NCBI GenBank assembly: GCA_000155435.1
Contig: DS990261.1
Location: 522,711-586,710 of the forward strand
Origin: Clostridiales bacterium 1_7_47FAA
GTDB lineage: Bacteria > Bacillota > Clostridia > Lachnospirales > Lachnospiraceae
DNA length: 64,000 nucleotides
Reading direction: 5' to 3'
Below, piece after piece: positions 51,907-62,000 of this stretch. A program made the position numbers and the translations under genes. Each line of letters opens with the position of its first letter. Within the stretch, counting starts at the first letter, position 1. Below the pieces are notes generated by a model, which did not search any database, was not told the origin of the DNA, and saw only the letters and a list, made by a program, of their open reading frames with translations.

Positions 51907-51975
51907 ACACAATATCTAGTTTAACACAAAATGTTATACATAGATATTGTGTTTTTGACTGCTGTCTGCTATAAT
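51907..51975 (+). promoter_or_regulatory. NrdR boxes and promoter of nrdD
   Basis: ACACAATATCTA (51907-51918) and TAGATATTGTGT (51941-51952) form a perfect 12-bp inverted repeat. Each half fits the NrdR box, and their centres are about 30 bp apart, near three helix turns as usual for NrdR. The second box overlaps the -35 TTGTGT (51947-51952). A 17-bp spacer leads to TATAAT (51970-51975). NrdR represses nrd genes when dNTP/ATP levels are high. A further hairpin (GCTCGCTCC/GGGAGCGGGC) lies in the leader. Confidence 0.8.
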
Positions 51976-52050
51976 GGGTTCGTGGCTCGCTCCTGTATGG
52001 GAGCGGGCTGCGCAGTGCAAGTGAGTGAAGGTTTGAAAGGAGCAAGTGGT

Positions 52051-54465
52051 ATGATTCAGGTGGTAAAAAGGGATGGTGAGAATGCTGAGTTCAGTCTGAA
52101 CAAGATTACGGAAGCAATCAAAAAGGCATTCAAGGCAACGAAGAAAGATTACAATAACGAGATTCTGGAGCTGCTGTCTTTAAGGGTAACTGCAGATTTT
52201 CAGGATAAGATGAAGGAAGGCATGATTTCCGTTGAGGAGATACAGGACAGCGTGGAGCACGTCCTGGAGCAGACCGGATATACGGATGTGGCAAAGGCTT
52301 ACATTTTATATAGAAAACAGAGGGAAAAGATACGGAACATGAACAGCACCATCCTGGATTACAAGGACGTGGTCAACAGCTACGTCAAGGTGGAGGACTG
52401 GCGTGTAAAGGAGAATTCCACGGTTACATATTCCGTAGGGGGACTGATCTTAAGCAATTCAGGAGCGGTCACTGCCAATTACTGGCTCAGCGAGATTTAT
52501 GACCATGAGATTGCAGAAGCCCACCGCAATGCGGACATCCATCTTCACGACCTGTCCATGCTGACCGGATATTGTGCCGGATGGTCCTTAAAGCAGCTTC
52601 TGCTGGAAGGCCTTGGGGGCATCACCGGTAAGATTACCTCATCCCCTGCAAAGCATTTATCCGTGCTGTGCAACCAGATGGTCAACTTCCTTGGAATCAT
52701 GCAGAATGAGTGGGCCGGAGCCCAGGCATTTTCATCCTTTGACACATACCTTGCTCCTTTTGTTAAAGCAGATAATTTAAGCTATCCCGAGGTAAAGAAG
52801 TGCATCGAGTCCTTTATCTACGGCGTGAACACCCCAAGCCGCTGGGGAACCCAGGCTCCATTTTCCAATATCACCCTGGACTGGACGGTGCCGGATGACA
52901 TGGCTGAGATGAATGCCATTGTGGGCGGCAGGGAGACGGATTTCAAGTACAAGGACTGTAAGATGGAAATGGATATGATTAACAAGGCATTCATCGAGAC
53001 CATGGTCGAGGGCGATGCCAACGGACGCGGGTTCCAGTATCCCATTCCCACCTACTCCATTACCAATGATTTTGACTGGTCCGACACGGAGAACAACAGG
53101 CTGCTCTTCGAGATGACCTCCAAATACGGTACACCGTACTTCTCCAACTACATCAACAGCGACATGCAGCCAAGCGATGTGCGCAGCATGTGCTGCCGCC
53201 TCCGTCTGGACCTGAGGGAGCTGCGCAAGAAGACGGGCGGTTTCTTTGGCGCCGGTGAGAGCACCGGATCAGTGGGTGTTGTTACCATTAACATGCCAAG
53301 GATTGCGTATCTGGCCAAGGACGAAGCTGATTTCTATGAGAAACTGGACCACATGATGGATATCTGCGCCCGCTCCTTAAAGACCAAGAGGGAAGTCATC
53401 ACCAAGCTTCTGAACCAGGGCCTGTACCCATACACCAAGCGTTATCTGGGAACATTTGAGAACCACTTTTCCACCATCGGCCTTCTGGGTATGAACGAGG
53501 CCGGACTGAACGCAAAGTGGGTTGGGAAGGACATGACCCACAGGGAGTGCCAGGAATTCACACGGGATGTGCTGAACCACATGAGGGAGCGCCTGTCTGA
53601 TTACCAGGAGATGTACGGTGACCTGTACAACCTGGAGGCAACCCCGGCTGAGTCCACCTCCTACCGTCTGGCCAAGCATGACAAGGCGCGCTATCCGGAG
53701 ATCATCACGGCCGGCGTAGAGGGCGAGACACCTTACTATACCAACAGTTCCCATCTGCCGGTGAACTACACGGCCGATGTGTTTGATGCCCTGGATATCC
53801 AGGATGAACTGCAGACACTTTATACGTCCGGCACCGTGTTCCACGCGTTCCTGGGAGAGAAGCTGCCTGACTGGAAGGCGGCTGCCAACCTGGTCCGTAC
53901 CATTGCTGAGAATTATAAGCTGCCTTACTATACCATGTCGCCTACCTACTCCATCTGCAAGAGCCATGGGTACCTGATCGGGGAGCATTTCACCTGTCCA
54001 ATCTGCGGGGAGAAGGCAGAGGTATACAGCAGGATTACGGGTTACTACCGTCCGGTCCAGAACTGGAATGAAGGAAAGTCCCAGGAGTACAAGGACCGTA
54101 CCAATTATGATATCAGCCATTCCAGGTTAAAGCACGGCGTGTCCAGGATTGCGGCTGCCGGCCAGCCAAAGCAGGCCGCTGCGGGAAACCAGGCAGGCAG
54201 TGGGCAGAAGGCAGTGTCACCGGCCCAGCTTTACCTGTTCACCACCAAGACCTGCCCCAACTGCAGGTCCGCCAAGGAGTTCTTAAAGGGATGGGATTAC
54301 CAGATCATAGATGCGGAGGAACACCCTGAGCTGGCTGAGAAGTTCAGCATCATGCAGGCGCCCACCCTGGTGATTGTAAGGGATGGAATCGTGCAGAAGT
54401 TTGCCAATGCGTCCAACATCAGGAAGTTTGTGGAGCAGGAACCGGCAGAAGCCGCAAAAGCATAA
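52051..54465 (+). CDS. nrdD: Class III anaerobic ribonucleotide reductase fused to a glutaredoxin-like domain
   Basis: An 804-residue NrdD that makes dNTPs from NTPs with a glycyl radical. The ATP-cone lies at about residues 1-95 (MIQVVKRDGENAEFSLNKI), then the catalytic barrel. The Zn site region has ECP-like CPICG, and the glycyl-radical loop is SRITGYYRPVQNWN. After a Gln/Ala-rich linker the last 85 residues form a thioredoxin-fold domain with the active pair CPNC (YLFTTKTCPNCRSAKEFL). A built-in reductant suits the thioredoxin/glutaredoxin-dependent NrdD types rather than the formate-dependent E. coli type. AAAGGAG fixes ATG 52051. No activase gene nrdG follows in the window. Confidence 0.93.
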   Translation: MIQVVKRDGENAEFSLNKITEAIKKAFKATKKDYNNEILELLSLRVTADFQDKMKEGMISVEEIQDSVEHVLEQTGYTDVAKAYILYRKQREKIRNMNSTILDYKDVVNSYVKVEDWRVKENSTVTYSVGGLILSNSGAVTANYWLSEIYDHEIAEAHRNADIHLHDLSMLTGYCAGWSLKQLLLEGLGGITGKITSSPAKHLSVLCNQMVNFLGIMQNEWAGAQAFSSFDTYLAPFVKADNLSYPEVKKCIESFIYGVNTPSRWGTQAPFSNITLDWTVPDDMAEMNAIVGGRETDFKYKDCKMEMDMINKAFIETMVEGDANGRGFQYPIPTYSITNDFDWSDTENNRLLFEMTSKYGTPYFSNYINSDMQPSDVRSMCCRLRLDLRELRKKTGGFFGAGESTGSVGVVTINMPRIAYLAKDEADFYEKLDHMMDICARSLKTKREVITKLLNQGLYPYTKRYLGTFENHFSTIGLLGMNEAGLNAKWVGKDMTHRECQEFTRDVLNHMRERLSDYQEMYGDLYNLEATPAESTSYRLAKHDKARYPEIITAGVEGETPYYTNSSHLPVNYTADVFDALDIQDELQTLYTSGTVFHAFLGEKLPDWKAAANLVRTIAENYKLPYYTMSPTYSICKSHGYLIGEHFTCPICGEKAEVYSRITGYYRPVQNWNEGKSQEYKDRTNYDISHSRLKHGVSRIAAAGQPKQAAAGNQAGSGQKAVSPAQLYLFTTKTCPNCRSAKEFLKGWDYQIIDAEEHPELAEKFSIMQAPTLVIVRDGIVQKFANASNIRKFVEQEPAEAAKA

Positions 54466-54474
54466 GGAAAAAGT

Positions 54475-54768
54475 ATGGATTTATTGTTTATGTTCATGGG
54501 GGGCCTGTGCCTGGCAGAGGGAATCGGTTTATTCACAGGGAAAGATTTCCTTATGTTTGTGGGATCCACAAAAAAGGAAGATTACGATCTGGATAAGGTG
54601 TTCGGGGTTGAAAAGTGGATATTCATGGCCGATGCTGCGTGCAGCTTCGGCATGGGTTCCGGCCGCTTTTCCGGCACGGTGGAGGCAATACTTATGGCTG
54701 TGTTTGGCGCCACCCTGTTCATCCATGTGTATGTGTTTAAGAGCAGGAAGTTCCGCAGTCATGATTGA
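54475..54768 (+). CDS. Small membrane protein of unknown function
   Basis: A 97-residue protein with three hydrophobic segments (LLFMFMGGLCLAEGIGLF, WIFMADAACSFGMGSG, ILMAVFGATLFIHVYVF) and a short charged loop (STKKEDYDLDKV). No named family recognised; the build is loosely DUF3784-like. It starts 9 bp after nrdD and ends at a terminator, so it is cotranscribed with nrdD. Confidence 0.65.
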   Translation: MDLLFMFMGGLCLAEGIGLFTGKDFLMFVGSTKKEDYDLDKVFGVEKWIFMADAACSFGMGSGRFSGTVEAILMAVFGATLFIHVYVFKSRKFRSHD

Positions 54769-54780
54769 CAGCAAAAGAGG

Positions 54781-54815
54781 GCTGCTGCCCCACAAGTTGG
54801 GGCAGCGGCTTTTTT
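54781..54815 (+). terminator. Terminator of the nrdD operon
   Basis: GCTGCTGCCCCA and TGGGGCAGCGGC form a stem of about 12 bp with a four-base loop, followed by TTTTTT (54810-54815). Confidence 0.85.
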
Positions 54816-54855
54816 GGTTGTCGGGGTGTATTTGGCTGGAGCGCATTTGACACCG

Positions 54856-55293
54856 CTAATCAATCTTCGCTTTGTCCAGCGCCGTGTTGATGGCATTTAA
54901 AAGCGCGGTTGAGGTATAACGCGAAGCGCTTTGATATGTAAGGTTCTCTGTGGACTGGGTGCTTACAATCTGGCTGGCCAGATCGTCCAGCGTGGGCTGC
55001 ATCAGGGGATACATGGTGGTGACAGCTTCACTTAAGGGAACCAGGTCAATGGAATTGATTCGGTCTTTATCCACGGTTACCTCCACGTTCACATTCTCGC
55101 TGCCAAGGGTTAGGGCTGCGCTGTATACGCCCGGGACATAGGCGGCTGCCTGTGCGGAGACGGCGGCGGTGTCCTTCTTTGGCCGGAACATGATGAAGCA
55201 GAGAGTAACTAAAAGGATAGCAAGGCCTACGAAGATTGCGGTGTAGATGATTTCCTTCATCCGCAGCACCACAATTTTGGTTTTAGAGCTCAT
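54856..55293 (-). CDS. FMN-binding-domain-like membrane protein
   Basis: A 145-residue protein with one N-terminal membrane helix (IIYTAIFVGLAILLVTLCFIMF) and an outer domain resembling the FMN_bind fold: VPGVYSAALTLGSENVNVEVTVDKDRINSIDLV, then TVSTQS-like and SASRYTSTALLNAINTAL. Family members carry FMN attached to a Thr in an SGAT-type motif. Here the matching place reads SASRYTST, so covalent FMN is uncertain. AGAGGTCC precedes the ATG. Divergent from addB. Confidence 0.7.
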   Translation of the reverse strand: MSSKTKIVVLRMKEIIYTAIFVGLAILLVTLCFIMFRPKKDTAAVSAQAAAYVPGVYSAALTLGSENVNVEVTVDKDRINSIDLVPLSEAVTTMYPLMQPTLDDLASQIVSTQSTENLTYQSASRYTSTALLNAINTALDKAKID

Positions 55294-55391
55294 AGTCAGG
55301 ACCTCTAAGATAGTTTGTTAAAGCTTATGATGGCAACTAGGGAAATATGAGAGATTTTCATTGTCCCATGAGAATGAAGGAGAGAGAAAAA

Positions 55392-58300
55392 GTGGCATTA
55401 CAGTTCATATTGGGAGGAGCCGGTTCAGGAAAGACAAGATACCTGTACGAAACGGCAATCAGGGAGTCCATGGAACATCCGGACACACAGTATCTGGTGG
55501 TGGTGCCGGAGCAGTTCACCATGCAGACCCAAAAGGAAATCATACGCCTTCACCCGCGGCACGGTGTGATGAATATTGACATCCTGAGCTTTAAGCGTCT
55601 GGCTTACCGGGTGTTTGAGGATCTGGGGGTCAGCCTTCCCGTGGTGCTGGACGACATGGGCAAGTCCATGGTCATCCGCAAGGTAGCCGGCATGAAGCGG
55701 TCGAAGCTGGGCCTGTACGGCCATCATCTGGAACAGTCCGGTTTTATCAACCAGCTGAAATCCCAGATATCGGAATTGTACCAGTACGGCATCACGCCGG
55801 ATATGCTCAGAGATGTGATGAGGGAGGCCGGAAGCCCCCTTTTAAAGCAGAAGCTGGAGGACCTGGAGCTGATTTACAGCGGGTTCAGGCAGTATATAGA
55901 GGAGCATTACATCACGGCGGAGGAGATACTGGATATCCTGTGCAGGGAACTGCCAAAATGGGAAGTCCTCAAGGACAGCGTCATCCTTCTGGACGGTTTT
56001 ACGGGATTCACCCCGGTGCAGTACAGGCTGGTGGAACTGTTCCTGCTCCATGCCAGGAAGGTGCTGTGTTCCGTGACCATTGACCCAAGGGCCAATGCCT
56101 ATCAGGAGGGCAGCATCCAGCACCTGTTCTACATGGGGAAGCACACGGTGTGCAGGCTGGATTACATGGCAAGGCACCATGGGATTGCCAAGGAACCGGA
56201 TGTTATCTGCAGCCGCAGGCCTGCATGGCGGTTCTTGGAAAGCCCGGACCTGGATTTCCTGGAACAGAACCTGTACCGTTATTATGGAAATGTCTGGGAC
56301 AGGCCCGCGGACCATGTGGTGATCTATAAGAGCCGTGGTCCGGCCGGGGAGGCTGCTTATGTGTGCAGCCGGATTGAGCAGATGGTTCAGGAGGAAGGGC
56401 TGCGCTACCGGGACGCTGCTGTGATTACAGGCGACCTGGCTTCCTATGGAAGGGAGCTGGCCCATCAGTTTGATGAGGCGGGAATCCCGTATTTCCTGGA
56501 TGATAAGAAGAGTATCATGGAGAATCCGCTGGTGGAGCTGATACGGGCGGCTTTGGAGACCATCCGGGATTTTTCTTATGAGAGCGTGTTCCGGTATCTG
56601 AAGACCGGGCTGGTGTATGACCGGGCGGAGGATGGGGATGTGCCGGGAGCCGGGGATGTATCAGAAGCCGGGGACGTGCTGGATTTTGGGAACCTGACAT
56701 CTCTTGGAAACGCCGGACAGCCGGAGGAAGCCGTGGAGTTTGACGGCTCCAGGGAACATGCCGGGCTGATGACGGACCGGCTGGAGAATTATGTGAGGGC
56801 CTTGGGAATCCGGGGCTGGAAGCGCTGGGAATCCCAGTGGGAAAAACCCTGCCGGGGAGGTGAGAAGCTGAACCTTAAGGAGCTGAACGCGTACCGCCAG
56901 TGGATTCTTAAACCCCTGCGCCCCCTCAGGGAAGCGTTTAAGGAGGAGGGGGCCACCATCGGGTCCGTGACCGCGGCGCTCAGGGAATATCTGGAGCGAA
57001 TGGGACTGCGGGGCAAGCTGGAGGATTACAGTGAATTTTTCCGTGGGAGGGGCAATCCTGGAGACGAGAACCTGGTCAGGGAGTATTCCCAGGTATATGA
57101 CAGGGTACTGGAGCTTTTTGAGCGGCTGGAGGGCCTTCTGGGCGCTGAAAAGACGGATATGAAGAATTATCCCCAGATATTGGATGCCGGATTCGGGGAA
57201 ATCAAGGTGGGCGTCATACCGGCCACCATTGACCAGGTCATGGTGGGTGATATCACAAGAAGCCGTCTGGAGGATGTGAAGGTGCTTTTCTTTGTGGGTG
57301 TCAATGAAGGTACCGTTCCCCAGAGAAAGAGCGGCGCCAGCCTTCTTACGGACAGGGACAGGGCGGTGTTTAAGGAGTTTAATATGGAACTGGCGCCCAC
57401 GGCCAGGGAGGATGGATGCATCCAGAAGTTCTACCTGTACCTGATGATGGCAAAGCCTTCCCGCCGTTTGGTGCTGACCTATGCGGGTATGTCATCGGAG
57501 GGGAAGAGCCAGAGGCCTTCCAGCCTGATTGGCGAGGTGGAGAAGCTGTTCCCGGGAATTGCCGTGCAGGATGAAGAATCCGTGGACTGGCCTGTGCGCA
57601 CGGTAAGGGACGGAAGGGAAATGCTCATAGACGGATTAAGGAAGCTCCGGGAAGAGAAGGAAGGCGAACATGCCAAGGCGCCGGAAGGCCGGGATGCAGA
57701 GGAAAATGCATTCATGGAACTGTACCGTTACTTTTATTGTTCCGATGAACACAGGGAAAAGGTAAGACAGCTGGTGGATGCGGCCTTTTATTCCTATGAG
57801 GAGAGAGGGATAGGGCGGGCGGCGGCCAGGGCGCTTTACGGGCAGTCCCTTCAGGGGAGCGTCACACGGCTGGAGCAGTTTGCATCCTGCGCCTATGCCC
57901 ATTTCCTCAAATACGGCCTGGAACTGATGGAACGCCAGGAATATGAGCTGGAGGCAGTGGATATGGGCAACCTGTTCCACCAGTCCATTGACAGATGCTT
58001 TGCAGTGATGAAGGAGAGGGGACAGGACTGGCGCGGCCTCACGGAGGAAGGCCGGAAACAGCTGGTAAAGGAATGTGTTGCCCGGGTCACGGAAGAATAC
58101 GGCAACACCATCATGGCCAGTTCAGCGCGCAACGCCTATCTGGCAGGCAGGGTGGAGCGGATTACGGACAGGACCATATGGGCATTGGCCGAGCAGGTGA
58201 AGAAGGGGGATTTTGAACCCACGGGATTTGAGGTCTCCTTCTCAGCCATTGATAACCTGAAGGCCATGCGCATCAGCCTTTCCGAGGATGAGGAACTGCA

Positions 58301-59000
58301 GCTTCGGGGGCGGATTGACCGGCTGGACCTGTGTGAGGATGAGCAGCACGTATATGTGAAAATCATTGATTACAAATCAGGCACCACCTCCTTTGACCTG
58401 GCGGCCCTGTACTATGGACTGCAGTTACAGCTGGTGGTCTATATGGATGCTGCCGTGGAGATGGAGGAGAGGAACCATCCGGATAAGGAAGTGGTTCCGG
58501 CCGGCATTTTCTATTATCATATCAATGACCCTCTGGCTGATAAGCAGGAGGGGATGACCGTGGAGGAGATTGAGAAGCAGATCCTGCGCCAGCTGAGGAT
58601 GAACGGGCTGGTGAACAGCGAACTGGATATTATCAACCATCTGGACAGGGATATCCAGAAAGAGTCGGATGTGATACCCGTGGCCATCAAGGACGGATAC
58701 GTCCAGGAGAGCCGCTCCAGTGTTGCCAGTACCAGGCGGTTTGAGGACCTGCGCAGGTTTGTGAATCATAAGCTTCAGGAAGCGGGAAAGGATATACTGA
58801 AGGGAAGTATCGGCCTGAAGCCTTATAAACAGGCGTCCAGGACAGCCTGTGACTACTGTCCGTACCACGCTGTATGCGGTTTTGACACCAAGACGGCGGG
58901 CTATGGCTACCGCAGGCTGGCCGGGCTTAAGCCTGAGGATATCTGGGCGCAAATATCGCCGGTGGAGGAAGAGGAGAACGATGGCAGTAAAATGGACTGA
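55392..59000 (+). CDS. addB: ATP-dependent helicase/nuclease subunit B (AddB)
   Basis: A 1202-residue AddB, partner of AddA in the double-strand-break end-processing enzyme that replaces RecBCD in Firmicutes. Walker A is GGAGSGKTRY near the start. The C-terminal RecB-type nuclease is complete (MGNLFHQSIDRC, VKIIDYKSGTTSFD, YGLQLQLVVYMDAA). The cysteines for the iron-sulphur staple are visible (FASCAYAHF and ACDYCPYHAVC). I choose the GTG at 55392 because AAGGAG lies nine bases upstream and AddB proteins begin M/V-ALQFILG; the frame is open from 55347. A short Gly/Asp-rich insertion with repeated GDV units lies around residues 415-435. Confidence 0.95.
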   Translation: MALQFILGGAGSGKTRYLYETAIRESMEHPDTQYLVVVPEQFTMQTQKEIIRLHPRHGVMNIDILSFKRLAYRVFEDLGVSLPVVLDDMGKSMVIRKVAGMKRSKLGLYGHHLEQSGFINQLKSQISELYQYGITPDMLRDVMREAGSPLLKQKLEDLELIYSGFRQYIEEHYITAEEILDILCRELPKWEVLKDSVILLDGFTGFTPVQYRLVELFLLHARKVLCSVTIDPRANAYQEGSIQHLFYMGKHTVCRLDYMARHHGIAKEPDVICSRRPAWRFLESPDLDFLEQNLYRYYGNVWDRPADHVVIYKSRGPAGEAAYVCSRIEQMVQEEGLRYRDAAVITGDLASYGRELAHQFDEAGIPYFLDDKKSIMENPLVELIRAALETIRDFSYESVFRYLKTGLVYDRAEDGDVPGAGDVSEAGDVLDFGNLTSLGNAGQPEEAVEFDGSREHAGLMTDRLENYVRALGIRGWKRWESQWEKPCRGGEKLNLKELNAYRQWILKPLRPLREAFKEEGATIGSVTAALREYLERMGLRGKLEDYSEFFRGRGNPGDENLVREYSQVYDRVLELFERLEGLLGAEKTDMKNYPQILDAGFGEIKVGVIPATIDQVMVGDITRSRLEDVKVLFFVGVNEGTVPQRKSGASLLTDRDRAVFKEFNMELAPTAREDGCIQKFYLYLMMAKPSRRLVLTYAGMSSEGKSQRPSSLIGEVEKLFPGIAVQDEESVDWPVRTVRDGREMLIDGLRKLREEKEGEHAKAPEGRDAEENAFMELYRYFYCSDEHREKVRQLVDAAFYSYEERGIGRAAARALYGQSLQGSVTRLEQFASCAYAHFLKYGLELMERQEYELEAVDMGNLFHQSIDRCFAVMKERGQDWRGLTEEGRKQLVKECVARVTEEYGNTIMASSARNAYLAGRVERITDRTIWALAEQVKKGDFEPTGFEVSFSAIDNLKAMRISLSEDEELQLRGRIDRLDLCEDEQHVYVKIIDYKSGTTSFDLAALYYGLQLQLVVYMDAAVEMEERNHPDKEVVPAGIFYYHINDPLADKQEGMTVEEIEKQILRQLRMNGLVNSELDIINHLDRDIQKESDVIPVAIKDGYVQESRSSVASTRRFEDLRRFVNHKLQEAGKDILKGSIGLKPYKQASRTACDYCPYHAVCGFDTKTAGYGYRRLAGLKPEDIWAQISPVEEEENDGSKMD

Positions 59001-62000
59001 AAAACAACAGCAGGTAATTGACAGCAGGAACCGCAACCTTCTGGTGTCCGCGGCAGCCGGCAGCGGCAAGACAGCGGTCCTGGTGGAGCGTATCATCCAG
59101 ATGATAAGCGGGGGTGACCATCCTTTGGATATTGACCAGCTGCTGGTAATGACATTTACCAATGCGGCTGCGGCTGAGATGCGGGAGAGGATTGGGGCCG
59201 CGGTGGAGAAGAAGCTTAAGGAGCATCCTGAGGATGAGCATCTGTGGCTTCAGGCAGCCCTCATACCCCAGGCCATGATTACCACCATTGACAGCTTCTG
59301 CCTGAATATCATCCGGAATCATTTTAACAGCCTGGACATAGATCCTTCCTTCCGTATCGGGGATGAAGGGGAGTTGTCCCTCCTAAGGGGGGATGTGATG
59401 GGGGAAATGCTGGAAGCCTGTTATGAGGAGGGCGATGAGGCATTTGCCGGTTTCGTGGAGCATTTTGGCCGCGGGAAGTCCGACAAGGGCATTGAGGATG
59501 TAATCCTCCAGGCATGGCAGTTCTCCCAGAGCCATCCATGGCCCTCCCTTTGGCTTAAGGCGTGCAGGCGGGAACTGGATGAGGAGAATCTTAAGGAGAT
59601 GGAGAAAAGTCCCTGGATGAGGTTCCTGTTTCAGGATACGGCCCGTCAGATGGAGGAACTTGGAGGACAGCTGGACACTGCCCTTGAGGTGTGCAGGGAG
59701 GAAAACGGTCCCCTGGCCTACGAGCCAATGCTTATGAGTGACAGGGCAAAAATCCAGGCCATCGGGACAGCTGCCTGTGAAGGGCGGTATGAACAGCTCT
59801 ACCAGCGCCTTTTAAATATGAGCTTTGACCGCCTGGCCTCCATCCGCAGCAAGGAGATTGACGGGGATAAGAAATCCTTTGTCACGGTCTGCCGCGACCG
59901 GGTCAAGAAGGCCGTGGGCAAATGCAGGGAGCTTTACGGTTCCCAGAGTCCTGATGAGGTGGTGGAAAGCATCCGGGGGACAAGGGTGGTGATACAGAAG
60001 CTGCTGGAGCTGACAGAACGGTTTGACAATGAATACCGGGCAGCCAAAAAGGAACGGAACGTGCTGGATTTCAATGATCTGGAGCACCTGGCACTGGAAG
60101 TGCTTTTAGAGAAGGATCCGGATTGGGAGGAAGGGGAGGACGAAGGGGCTGCCCGCCGCCCGTCCCCTGTGGCGGATGAGCTGAGCCGCCAGTATGAAGA
60201 AATCCTGGTGGATGAGTACCAGGACAGCAACTATGTCCAGGAAGCCTTAATTACCAGCATTTCCAGGGAACGGTACGGACATCCCAATGTGTTCATGGTA
60301 GGCGATGTGAAGCAGAGCATCTACCGGTTCCGCCTGGCCCGTCCTGAATTATTTATGGAAAAATATGAATCCTATGCATCCGTGGACGGTCAGTACCAGA
60401 TGATTGAGCTGCAGCAGAATTTCCGCAGCAGGGAGTCGGTGCTTACCAGTGTCAATGACGTATTTTACCAGATAATGACAAAGAATCTGGGCGGAATCAC
60501 GTACACCAGGGATACGGCCCTGTATCCTGGGGCCGTATTCAAGGAGGTCGGGCCGGATACAGTTACCGGAATGGACTGGGAAAAGGAAGGCGGCGCCCTG
60601 TCCGCAGGTACGCCCACGGAGCTGCTGTTAGTGGATACCGGGTCTGAGTCATTAAAACAGCTGGATGAGGATGCCCTGGATTACACGGCAAGGGAACTGG
60701 AAGCCCGGATGGCGGCCAGGCGCATCCGGGAGCTGGTCAGCGGTGATGAGGGCCTTATGGTCTGGGATAAGGAAAAGGAGGCTTACCGCAGGGCCAGGCT
60801 GGGGGATATCGTAATCCTCCTGCGCAGCATGACCGGATGGTCGGAGGTCTTTGTCAATGTGCTTATGAATGAAGGGATTCCTGCCAGCGCCCAGACCAGG
60901 ACCGGGTACTTTAACACCGTGGAGGTGGAGACCATATTGAGCCTGCTGTCAGTGATTGACAACCCCATGCAGGACATTCCTCTTGCAGCCGTGATGCGCT
61001 CGCCTATTGTGGGCATGAGCGATGAGGAAATGGCCTGGATGGTGGCTGCCTTTAAGAAAAACAGTAAAAAAGGACAGGACAGGGGTGTGTACGGGGCCTG
61101 GTCCATGTGGATGGAGGCTGAATCTGGAACATTCCATAAGGTGCCGGGGGAAGCGGCGGCGTCCATCCGGAAAAAGCTTTCCCATCTGTCCGGCCTTTTA
61201 AATGGGCTGCGCCGGGAAGCAAGGTATCTGCCGATTCACGAGCTGCTGTACCGTGTATACAGGGACAGCGGGTATTATGATTATGTATCTGCCATGCCTG
61301 CCGGGGAGACCAGAAGGGGCAATCTTGATATGCTGGTGGAAAAGGCGGCTGCCTATGAGGCCACCAGCTATAAGGGGCTGTTTCATTTTGTGCGTTATAT
61401 TGAAAGGCTGAAGAAGTTTGATACGGATTTCGGGGAGGCGGCTACGGCAGGGGAGCAGGATAACACGGTCCGTATCATGAGTATCCATAAGAGCAAGGGC
61501 CTGGAGTTCCCGGTGGTATTCCTGTCCGGAATGGGGAAACGCTTTAATAAGCAGGACGCCTATGGCCGGATACTGCTGGATGCGGACCTGGGGGTGGCGG
61601 CTGATTACCTGGACCTGGATCTGAGGGTGAAGGCGCCCACACTTAAGAAGCAGGCGCTGAAGCGGCGTATGGAGCTGGAGACCATGGGTGAGGAACTGCG
61701 GGTGCTGTATGTTGCCATGACACGGGCCAAGGAGAAGCTTATCATGACTGCCACGGACCGCTCCCTGGAGGCCAAGCTGGCCAAATGGCAGGACAGCCTG
61801 GCAGTGGACGGTCAGATTCCCTATACAATCCTGTCATCGGCAGGCTCCTGCCTGGACTGGCTTCTGATGGCTAAACCAGCCATCCCGGATGACCACATGC
61901 AGTTGCAATGTATCCAGGTCAGGGAGCTGGTGGGCGAGGAAGTGGGCCGCCAGATTGTGAGGCAGATGACCAGGGAGGATCTGCTGGCAGTGGACAGGAA

